Shown: positions 1-5,191 of the stretch, one piece after another
Position numbering within the stretch: the first letter of the stretch is position 1
Layout of the letters: each line of letters opens with the position of its first letter
NCBI GenBank assembly: GCA_014379785.1
Contig: JACMLD010000371.1
Coordinates: 1-5,970, forward strand
Direction of reading: 5' to 3'
DNA from: Chitinophagaceae bacterium
GTDB taxonomy: Bacteria; Bacteroidota; Bacteroidia; Chitinophagales; Chitinophagaceae
DNA: 5,970 nt
Notes under the pieces: model-generated
Told to the model about the DNA's origin: nothing
Seen by the model: only the letters and a program-made list of their open reading frames with translations
Databases searched by the model: none
Made by a program: the position numbers and the translations under genes

Positions 1-260
1 CGATAGTCAGCCAATTGATCTTCAAAAGCGATGATTGCATCGGGCCCGGGATACAAGCCGATATGCACCTTTGCAGCTGCATAATAAATAAGGTTTCTGC
101 TGTCAAGCTTGAATGCCGGCATACCATAACCAATTAATTCGACTGCCTCCGGTGAAACCTTCCGGATGATTTTGCGTATCTGATCCATCTTTTTCCTGGT
201 TTTGCCATCCAGCGCAGAAAAATAATCGTCGACCGTCCCGAATTTTTTGCTGTCTTTCAT
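1..260 (-). CDS. DUF1801/YdhG-like protein, C-terminal part beyond the window edge
   Basis: An ATG at 258-260 opens a frame that stays open for 86 codons to the left edge, so the C-terminal end is missing. The N-terminal part has the pattern of the DUF1801 (YdhG-like) family. A helical stretch with DDYFSAL is followed by a pair of basic helices, then the hallmark region ELIGYGMPAFKL (about residues 41-52), then IYYAAAKVHIGLYPGPDAI (about 58-76). Family members are usually about 110-150 residues, so roughly a third to a half is probably lost. The family is widespread and small; its fold resembles the iron-chaperone/frataxin-like group, but no biochemical role is firmly established. No signal peptide or membrane segment is seen, so a cytoplasmic location is expected. 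The gene is transcribed away from the rsbQ-like gene and shares the 261-453 intergenic region with it. The family call is confident; the function is unknown. Confidence 0.85.
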   Translation of the reverse strand, partial: MKDSKKFGTVDDYFSALDGKTRKKMDQIRKIIRKVSPEAVELIGYGMPAFKLDSRNLIYYAAAKVHIGLYPGPDAIIAFEDQLADY

Positions 261-453
261 ACTCCAATTTACAAATCCCCTGTTTTACAGACAGGGCTGT
301 TCGCGACATTTTGTGAGGATATTGCGATCTTTGGAGCTAATAATTTTTCTATCTTCAGGGAATCGATTTAGTAGTGAAACCCTTAAATTTTAATTACCTG
401 GAACAGGAAGTAAAGGGATTTCTGCAGGTTTGTCAATAAAAACTTTCCCTTAA
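261..453. promoter_or_regulatory. Divergent intergenic region upstream of the DUF1801 and rsbQ-like genes
   Basis: This 193-bp A/T-rich gap must carry promoters for both flanking genes. I find no perfect TAnnTTTG element. Near matches reading toward the rsbQ-like gene are GATCTTTG at 326-333 and CAGGTTTG at 425-432, each with one mismatch at the first T. Two small structures are visible. One is a 6-bp inverted repeat, CCCTGT at 278-283 with ACAGGG at 291-296. The other is a 9-bp direct repeat, CCCTTAAAT, at 380-388 and 447-455, whose second copy runs into the rsbQ-like start codon. No Shine-Dalgarno sequence precedes the ATG at 454, which is normal for Bacteroidota. No small ORF or RNA gene is supported here. 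Confidence 0.4.
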
Positions 454-1260
454 ATGATTACAAAAGATGTTATCGCCCGAAACAATGTTCGTGTTTCCGG
501 CAAGGGGCAACCAATGCTTTTCGCGCATGGATTTGGCTGCGACCAGAATATGTGGAGATATCTCACGCCTGCATTCGAAAATGATTATCAGATAATATTG
601 TTTGACTATGTCGGTGCCGGAAAGTCAGACAAAAACAGCTACGAACCACAGCGATACGAAACGCTCCAGGGATACGCACAGGATGTACTTGAGATCTGCG
701 AATCACTCTCTCTGCGGAATGTGATTTTTGTTGGCCATTCAGTAAGTGGTATGATAGGTTTGCTGGCAGCAGTCGAACGGCCGGAGATTTTCAGCGACCT
801 TGTGATGGTGGGACCTTCGCCATGTTATATAAACGGGGACGACTACATTGGTGGATTTGAAAGAAGTGACATTGAAGGACTGATAGAAACAATGGAAAGA
901 AACTACATCGGCTGGGCAAACTTTCTCGCACCCGCGGTAATGGGGCGGGCTGACCGTCCTGAACTGGCAGCAGAACTCAACGAAAGCTTCTGCACAACCG
1001 ACCCGGTCATCGCAAACCAATTTGCCAAAGCCACCTTTTTCTCTGATAACAGAAAAGATCTCAGAAAACTCAAAACGAATACCTTGCTGCTACAGTGCTC
1101 TGAAGACATCATCGCCCCGCTTCCGGTGGGCGATTTTCTTCACCGCGAAATTCCACACAGTGTTCTCAAAGTCATGAAGGCAACCGGCCACTGTCCGCAT
1201 CTGAGCGAGCCGGAAGAAACCATTTCTTTAATCAAAGAATATCTCGCAACAAAAAAATGA
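454..1260 (+). CDS. rsbQ: RsbQ-type alpha/beta hydrolase (signalling hydrolase)
   Basis: This 268-aa protein matches B. subtilis RsbQ (269 aa as I recall it) almost end to end. RsbQ is a cytosolic alpha/beta hydrolase that binds and probably hydrolyses an unidentified small hydrophobic molecule, and that is needed to activate the PAS-PP2C phosphatase RsbP in energy stress. The catalytic triad is intact: Ser96 in the nucleophile elbow GHSVSG (94-99), Asp218 in CSEDIIAP (215-222) and His246 in GHCPH (245-249). Shared family signatures are HGFGCDQ (25-31), LFDYVGAGKSD (49-59), GPSPCY (120-125) and NYIGWA (150-155). There is no signal peptide. The plant receptors D14 and KAI2 belong to the same subfamily. 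The stop overlaps the ATG of the next gene by four bases, so the two are very likely translated together. The downstream partner has an RsbP-like PAS domain, which supports a signalling rather than a metabolic role. The true ligand cannot be read from the sequence. The symbol follows homology; no sigma-B pathway is implied. Confidence 0.93.
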   Translation: MITKDVIARNNVRVSGKGQPMLFAHGFGCDQNMWRYLTPAFENDYQIILFDYVGAGKSDKNSYEPQRYETLQGYAQDVLEICESLSLRNVIFVGHSVSGMIGLLAAVERPEIFSDLVMVGPSPCYINGDDYIGGFERSDIEGLIETMERNYIGWANFLAPAVMGRADRPELAAELNESFCTTDPVIANQFAKATFFSDNRKDLRKLKTNTLLLQCSEDIIAPLPVGDFLHREIPHSVLKVMKATGHCPHLSEPEETISLIKEYLATKK

Positions 1261-2477
1261 TGCATGACTATCTGAACGGCGCACCATGCGGATATTTCTC
1301 TTTTAATGACGAAAGTATTCTACTCAGTGTGAATGATATGCTCTGCAGGCTCACCGACTATAAAAGAGATGAATTAACCGGAAAAAACATCGAATTTATT
1401 CTAACCCTGCCCAGCAGGATTTTCTATCAGACTCATCTCTTTCCGCTTCTAAAGATGCGCGGCCGTGCAGAAGAGATTTTTCTGACCATTCTCGGCAGGG
1501 ATAAGACCGCACTGGCAGTTCTCCTGAATGCCGTGAAAAATGAAGAAGATGGAAAACCCGTCTATCAATGTGCGTTTATTACGGTACCCAACCGCAAGAA
1601 ATTCGAGGATGAACTGGTGGCTGCGAGAAACAAAGCGGAACGTGCATTGAAAGAAAACTCCGATTTGCTCAGGATAAGATTCGAACTGCAGGAACAAGCC
1701 GCTCAGCTGGACGCACAACTCGCTCTGGTAAAAAAACACAACCAGGAACTGATCCAGCTCAACAGGGTGGTCACTCATGAAATGCAGGAGCCGCTCAGAA
1801 AAATTTCGATGTTTTCCGAGATGCTGACCGAAGAAAAATTTGCTGCATTTGACAAGGACAACGCCAGGAAAAGGCTGGCTAATGCTTCCATCCAGATGCG
1901 TACGGTAGTATCCGGGCTTCAGCAATTTTTTTGGCTGGAAGAAGCAGGAGATAAAAAAGTGAATGTTGATCTAAATAAATTGATCCGCGTTGTGGCACTC
2001 GACGTAGAAGCTGGCACCAGTAAGGATTCAATCAGCATATCGGCCGACACGCTGAGCGGGCTTTATGCCAATCCGGAGCAGATGAAAATGCTTTTTTATG
2101 AGCTGCTATGTAACTCCGTCCGGTTTGCAAAAGACGGCAGGAGGGCAGATGTTGTGGTGACTACTACTGAAATTCAGCGCAACAGCTTCCGCCAGATTCC
2201 AGGCCACTATAACTATGAATCCTATATTAAAATTGATGTGGCGGACAATGGAAACGGATTTGATCCACAATACGCGCCACGTGTTTTTGACCTGTTCGTA
2301 AGACTGCAGAGCAACACTGGTGGCAGAGGTATCGGCCTCGCGCTTTGTAAAAAGATCGTGGAAAACCACGGCGGATTTATTTCAATTGACAGCGCATTGG
2401 AAAAAGGTACGACAGTAAGTATCCTGCTCCCCGTCCACAACGACCTCTTATCCCCTAAATCAGATCATTTGCTCTGA
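1257..2477 (+). CDS. Sensor histidine kinase with RsbP-like N-terminal PAS domain
   Basis: The 406-aa protein has no signal peptide or membrane segment, so it should be cytosolic. Residues 1 to about 112 form a PAS domain strongly resembling that of RsbP: LNGAPCGY (6-13), the ILTLPSRIFYQ stretch (48-58) and LFPLLK (61-66). Residues about 113-168 are a charged coiled-coil linker. The DHp/HisKA helix carries THEMQEPLRK, with the predicted phospho-accepting His174. The ATPase domain has an N box (ELLCNS, 282-287; Asn286), a G1 box (DNGNGF, 330-335), an F box (VFDLFVRL, 343-350) and a G2 box (GGRGIGLAL, 355-363), so it should be an active kinase. The protein starts inside the stop of the rsbQ-like gene (ATGATG at 1257-1262; the second ATG is an alternative start). 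No receiver domain or response regulator gene follows in the window. The RsbP-type PP2C output is absent; the kinase core replaces it. The final 23 bases overlap the DsbA-like gene on the other strand. The kinase call is very secure; partnership with the hydrolase is inferred from gene order and the PAS type. Confidence 0.93.
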   Translation: MMHDYLNGAPCGYFSFNDESILLSVNDMLCRLTDYKRDELTGKNIEFILTLPSRIFYQTHLFPLLKMRGRAEEIFLTILGRDKTALAVLLNAVKNEEDGKPVYQCAFITVPNRKKFEDELVAARNKAERALKENSDLLRIRFELQEQAAQLDAQLALVKKHNQELIQLNRVVTHEMQEPLRKISMFSEMLTEEKFAAFDKDNARKRLANASIQMRTVVSGLQQFFWLEEAGDKKVNVDLNKLIRVVALDVEAGTSKDSISISADTLSGLYANPEQMKMLFYELLCNSVRFAKDGRRADVVVTTTEIQRNSFRQIPGHYNYESYIKIDVADNGNGFDPQYAPRVFDLFVRLQSNTGGRGIGLALCKKIVENHGGFISIDSALEKGTTVSILLPVHNDLLSPKSDHLL

Positions 2478-2979
2478 TAAAGTCCAGTATTCTGTTTCCT
2501 TCCCAGCCGTTATTGTACTTCTCACCATTGATAAAAAATGTGGGGGTTGCGTTCACTCCACTCCGTATTCCGCTTTCGAAATCCGACTCGACCTTTGAGA
2601 TAAATTGCTGGTCAGCAATGTCACTGCTGAATTTTTCAACATCCATTTCCAATCGTTGCGCGTAACGCGCCAGTGCATCATTGTCGAGGTTTTCCTGGTT
2701 TTCAAAAAGTATATCGTGCATTTCCCAGTATTTCCCCTGTAAAGCAGCAGCTTCAGTGGCTATCGCGGCCATCATGGCATCAGGATGAATTTTAGCCAGA
2801 GGGAAATTCCTGAAAACAAAACAAAGATCCTCCCCAAGTTCGGCCTGTAATTTCTTAACCAGCGGATAAGCGCGCCCGCAATGCGGACACTGATAATCGC
2901 CGTATTCTACAATCACAATCTTTGCGGCTTTGTCTCCCTGGCAATGGTCAACTTCATTTACCGGTGGTTTCAAAGGCAT
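2455..2979 (-). CDS. DsbA-like thioredoxin-fold protein, apparently cytosolic
   Basis: This 174-aa protein is a compact thioredoxin-fold protein of the DsbA/Thioredoxin_4 type. It has the active-site motif CPHC (Cys31, Cys34) after EYGDYQ, the family stretch FVFRNFPL (54-61), and a cis-proline loop in NATPTFFING (143-152; Pro146). CPHC is the same dipeptide arrangement as in E. coli DsbA. The protein begins MPLKPPVNEVDHCQGD with no hydrophobic leader, so unlike classical DsbA it should act in the cytoplasm, where it may reduce or exchange disulfides rather than introduce them. Two further cysteines, Cys13 and Cys53, lie near the active site in sequence. The gene starts one base after the peroxiredoxin stop, so the two form a tight operon and this protein could serve as an electron donor to the peroxiredoxin. 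Its TAG stop lies inside the convergent kinase gene. The family is certain; the redox direction and partner are inferred. Confidence 0.92.
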   Translation of the reverse strand: MPLKPPVNEVDHCQGDKAAKIVIVEYGDYQCPHCGRAYPLVKKLQAELGEDLCFVFRNFPLAKIHPDAMMAAIATEAAALQGKYWEMHDILFENQENLDNDALARYAQRLEMDVEKFSSDIADQQFISKVESDFESGIRSGVNATPTFFINGEKYNNGWEGNRILDFIRANDLI

Positions 2980-2980
2980 C

Positions 2981-3460
2981 TTATACTGTTTGATTGGTTT
3001 TTACATCGTCCATTTGTTCAAGTGCCTCCAGGATACCGTCTGCTCCGGGGTTCAAACCAACCGGCGAAAGATAATTCCACCGGATGATACCCTCTTCATC
3101 CAGCACATAAAGAGCGCGTTTGCATTCGCCCACCTTTTCGTCATACACCTCATACAACCTGGCAACCGCACCCTTTGGTTCAAAGTCAGCCAGCAGTGGG
3201 AAGTGTAATTTTCTTTCGAGACTGAAAGCCAGATGACACCATTTGCCATCTACGGAAATTCCAATCAGGTTCGCATTGTGTTTACTGAAGTATTTAAGCA
3301 TTTCGTTGTAAAGCGCCATCTGGTCACCGCATACCGGACTCCAGTCTGCAGGATAAAAAGCCAGAATAACTTTTTTTCCTTTAAATTCAGAAAGGCTGAT
3401 TTGTTGGTCAGGTGTAGCGTACAATGAAAATTCAGGTGCTGCAGTTCCAGGTTTTAACAT
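2981..3460 (-). CDS. Peroxiredoxin, AhpC/TSA family
   Basis: This 159-aa thioredoxin-fold peroxidase should reduce hydrogen peroxide or organic peroxides. The universal peroxiredoxin motif PxxxSxxC is present at residues 37-44 (PADWSPVC), giving peroxidatic Cys44, with the conserved active-site Arg probably at 115 in KRALYV. The substitution of Ser for the commoner Thr at position 41 is an accepted variant. Other cysteines are Cys75 (in DGKWCH) and Cys113 (in GECKR); either might act as a resolving cysteine, or the enzyme may be 1-Cys and use an external thiol. There is no C-terminal AhpC tail and no signal peptide, so a short cytosolic AhpE/BCP-like form is likely. The C-terminal region has the SPVGLNPGADGILEALE pattern (132-148) that I associate with peroxiredoxins next to a DsbA-like gene. 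The gene leads a two-gene operon, transcribed divergently from the acidic protein gene across a 98-bp gap. Confidence 0.93.
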   Translation of the reverse strand: MLKPGTAAPEFSLYATPDQQISLSEFKGKKVILAFYPADWSPVCGDQMALYNEMLKYFSKHNANLIGISVDGKWCHLAFSLERKLHFPLLADFEPKGAVARLYEVYDEKVGECKRALYVLDEEGIIRWNYLSPVGLNPGADGILEALEQMDDVKTNQTV

Positions 3461-3558
3461 AGCCTTGTTTTATGTGTAGAATGAAATTAATCTTTTTTTC
3501 AGACACGATACTCCGCCGCGTGGCATGCAATTGGTGAACATAAATTAAAACTACAAAT
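3461..3558. promoter_or_regulatory. Divergent intergenic region between peroxiredoxin and acidic-protein genes
   Basis: This 98-bp gap should carry both divergent promoters. I find no clean TAnnTTTG element correctly placed for either gene. The 25 bases before the acidic-protein ATG (3559) are A/T-rich with no Shine-Dalgarno, as usual for Bacteroidota. I see no convincing operator for a peroxide regulator such as OxyR or PerR, but such sites are degenerate and cannot be excluded by eye. Confidence 0.3.
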
Positions 3559-3885
3559 ATGAAATTCGGAAACTGGGAAGTCAACAACGGAAAACTGGAA
3601 TGGACGGGGTCAGGTCATAACCGATTTGCGGTGAAGAAAGAAGAGCTTCTCGATACCATTGCACCGGACGACGATGAGGAAGAAATGTATAAGTGGATTT
3701 TGCTGGCGATGGAAGAAGAATGGCTGACCGACAACGATCTCTACGATATGAATTTTGCATTTGTTTTCGCTGCAGGACAGTCGGGTGCAGAATTCGACTA
3801 CGAGATGTTCGACAATACCATGGAATACCAGTTCGAAGTCCTCAATTCGGAAGAAGAGGACGAAGATGAAAACCCAAAAGGCTGA
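3559..3885 (+). CDS. Small, highly acidic protein of unknown function
   Basis: I do not recognise a named domain. The 108-aa product has about 30 Asp/Glu against 7 Lys/Arg, giving a very low predicted pI. It opens with MKFGNWEVNNGKLEW and GHNRFAVKKEEL, which reads like a short beta-rich start. An acidic run DDDEEE follows (37-42), then a probable helical core rich in Trp, Tyr and Phe (YKWILLAMEEEWLT, then NDLYDMNFAFVFAA), and an acidic tail EEEDEDE (98-104). The ordered aromatic core and normal codon pattern argue that it is a real gene rather than a chance frame. There is no signal peptide or membrane segment, so it is cytosolic. The mix of an acidic tail and conserved-looking aromatics would suit a protein-binding or adaptor role, but that is speculation. 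It ends 7 bp from the convergent secreted-protein gene. I recall similar short proteins in Bacteroidota, though I cannot verify this here. Confidence 0.8.
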   Translation: MKFGNWEVNNGKLEWTGSGHNRFAVKKEELLDTIAPDDDEEEMYKWILLAMEEEWLTDNDLYDMNFAFVFAAGQSGAEFDYEMFDNTMEYQFEVLNSEEEDEDENPKG

Positions 3886-3892
3886 TAATCAT

Positions 3893-4492
3893 TTAAATTT
3901 TCACCGCCGGAATATTGAAAAGTCTTACTTTATCTGATAAGTCAGCTTTGCTGGACTTCAGATTTTGAAGGAATTTCGCCACATCCTTGCCATAACTTCT
4001 TGTGCTGAGGGCAAAAAGTAAAACGCCTTTCTGTCCGGATGCAGCGGGCAATGCTTTGTACCTGTATATATTTCTCTCCGCAATCGCGATGCTTCCGTCG
4101 GGGTTGTTGGCGGTTACGAGAAAGTCCAGTATATACTCTTCTTTTTCTGCATTATACATAGACTCGTAATTCACATAGGGATTACCTGCTTTCATGTTTT
4201 TTAATTCTGCAATTTTATTCGCAATCAGTTCTTTCGCTGTCGCGGCTCCCGTCAGACATTCCAGCATTATCATCGACGTAAACTTGTTCAGATCCTCATT
4301 GCTGTTGATATATTCCTGTTTGTAATAATTCGCAGACGGATGCGAAGACCATTTCAATTGGTAAGGAAGTTTATTGAAAACAAGCGGACCCTGCACATTC
4401 AGAAAATTTTTAACTGGCTTGCCAGCCTGCGCAGAAAGATTGTCGGCGAACATGGTAGAAAGCAGGATTGATAGGAAAACAATGCGTAACAT
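3893..4492 (-). CDS. Secreted or periplasmic protein of unknown function
   Basis: The 199-aa product starts with a clear Sec signal peptide: Arg3, a hydrophobic core IVFLSILLSTMF (4-15), and a likely signal peptidase I site after A21-Q22-A23. There is no lipobox cysteine, so a soluble periplasmic or secreted protein is expected. The mature part has no domain I recognise. It includes a short Pro/Trp-containing segment (PYQLKWSSHPSANYYKQEYI, about 43-62), a predicted helix ending in AKELIANKIAELKNMK, and probable strands such as EEYILDFLVTANN and GVLLFALSTRSYG. This looks like a small mixed alpha/beta domain. The only cysteine, Cys79 in MLECLTG, is in the mature part. A -7 promoter element lies 24 bp upstream of the start (4516-4523). 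The gene is divergent from the VOC gene and convergent with the acidic-protein gene. That it is a real exported protein is well supported; its function is not. Confidence 0.82.
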   Translation of the reverse strand: MLRIVFLSILLSTMFADNLSAQAGKPVKNFLNVQGPLVFNKLPYQLKWSSHPSANYYKQEYINSNEDLNKFTSMIMLECLTGAATAKELIANKIAELKNMKAGNPYVNYESMYNAEKEEYILDFLVTANNPDGSIAIAERNIYRYKALPAASGQKGVLLFALSTRSYGKDVAKFLQNLKSSKADLSDKVRLFNIPAVKI

Positions 4493-4515
4493 GGTATAAT
4501 TTTTTTACGAAAAGA

Positions 4516-4527
4516 CAAAGCTATCTC
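4516..4527 (-). promoter_or_regulatory. Bacteroidota-type -7 promoter element for the secreted-protein gene
   Basis: On the minus strand this site reads GAGATAGCTTTG and contains TAGCTTTG (4516-4523), a full match to the Bacteroidota -7 consensus TAnnTTTG. It lies 23 bp before the start codon at 4492, which would give a short A/T-rich leader. A TTTG on the same strand at 4550-4553 is 26 bp further upstream, longer than the usual spacing for the -33 element, so the -33 box is weak or absent. The same 12 bases occur in the opposite orientation at 4642-4653. Confidence 0.6.
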
Positions 4528-4641
4528 CTGCCGCGTCATCTAACGAAGACAAACAGTAAATGGCAGATATCAGACAGTAAGAGGATTGTCGCAAAATGCC
4601 CGGCAATTGACGTTTTTGCACAGCTTCTTATGATTACGATA

Positions 4642-4653
4642 GAGATAGCTTTG
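4642..4653 (+). promoter_or_regulatory. Bacteroidota-type -7 promoter element for the VOC gene
   Basis: The site reads GAGATAGCTTTG and contains TAGCTTTG (4646-4653), a full match to TAnnTTTG. It lies 19 bp before the ATG at 4673, followed by an A-rich leader typical of efficient initiation in Bacteroidota. A TTTG at 4615-4618 is 27 bp upstream of the element, again longer than usual for a -33 box. It is an exact inverted copy of the 12 bases at 4516-4527, so the two divergent genes carry the same promoter word. Confidence 0.6.
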
Positions 4654-4672
4654 AATAAATAAAAAAAACATC

Positions 4673-5167
4673 ATGGCAACATTTCAAAAAATCAGTCCGA
4701 ACCTCTGGTTCGATAGCAATGCGGAAGAAGCAGCAAATTTCTATATTTCGATATTCCCGAATTCTAAAATCGGCAAGATCACCCGCTACGGCACCGAAGG
4801 ATTCGAAATACATCACCGTCCAGCAGGCACCGTCATGGTAATAGAGTTCTTTCTCGACGGCCAGCAGTTTCTTGGTTTGAATGGCGGCCCGGTCTTCAAG
4901 TTCAACGAATCTGTGTCCTTCGTGGTGAATTGTGCTGATCAGAAAGAAATCGATTATTTCTGGGACAAACTCAATGAGGGTGGCGACCCCGCGGCACAAC
5001 AATGTGGATGGCTGAAAGACAAATTCGGACTTTCATGGCAGGTGGTTCCAATCGCCATGGATGATATGATGTCAGGAGATTCTGCAGCATCAGGACGGGT
5101 CATGAATGCGATGCTTCAGATGAAAAAACTGGATATTGCAAAGTTGGAAGCGGCGCGAAAGGGCTGA
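4673..5167 (+). CDS. VOC family protein, PhnB/3-demethylubiquinone methyltransferase-like domain
   Basis: The 164-aa protein is a PhnB-like member of the vicinal oxygen chelate (glyoxalase/bleomycin resistance) superfamily, of the type often annotated with the 3-dmu-9_3-mt domain. Signatures are ISPNLWFDSNAEEAANFY followed by IFPNSKI near the N-terminus (7-33), a central strand-loop DGQQFLGLNGGP (62-73), a second repeat starting SFVVNCADQKEIDYFWDKL (82-100), and CGWLKDKFGLSWQVVP (111-126). The C-terminal tail GRVMNAMLQMKKLDIAKLE (141-159) is also typical of the group. Despite the domain name, these proteins are not shown to be methyltransferases, and the substrate is unknown. It has no signal peptide and is probably a cytosolic dimer. 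The start at 4673 is supported by the upstream -7 element and A-rich leader. The next gene starts 24 bp after the stop and may be co-transcribed. Confidence 0.92.
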   Translation: MATFQKISPNLWFDSNAEEAANFYISIFPNSKIGKITRYGTEGFEIHHRPAGTVMVIEFFLDGQQFLGLNGGPVFKFNESVSFVVNCADQKEIDYFWDKLNEGGDPAAQQCGWLKDKFGLSWQVVPIAMDDMMSGDSAASGRVMNAMLQMKKLDIAKLEAARKG

Positions 5168-5191
5168 CGTCATTCGCTGGCATCGGATTTT

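Noticed and set aside
278..296. 6-bp inverted repeat CCCTGT/ACAGGG, considered as an operator or terminator
   Set aside because: It is short, has no T tract and no second copy in the window; it is mentioned in the intergenic entry only.
739..1112. Two minus-strand open frames inside the rsbQ-like gene
   Set aside because: Both are shadows of a clearly conserved hydrolase gene and their products have no recognisable motif.
1449..1925. Long minus-strand open frame (158 codons) inside the kinase gene
   Set aside because: It is antisense to the PAS, linker and HisKA region, its product is cysteine- and phenylalanine-rich with no family pattern, and the kinase frame fully explains the DNA.
1257..2477. 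Reading the second operon gene as a true RsbP (PAS-PP2C phosphatase)
   Set aside because: The C-terminal half has HisKA and HATPase_c boxes and no PP2C metal-binding aspartate motifs.
2881..3427. Plus-strand open frames across the DsbA-like and peroxiredoxin genes
   Set aside because: The minus-strand genes carry intact CPHC and PxxxSxxC active sites; the plus-strand frames have no family features.
4634..5002. Minus-strand open frame (122 codons) across the VOC gene
   Set aside because: It overlaps a well-supported VOC protein and its promoter, and the product looks like reverse-complement coding sequence.
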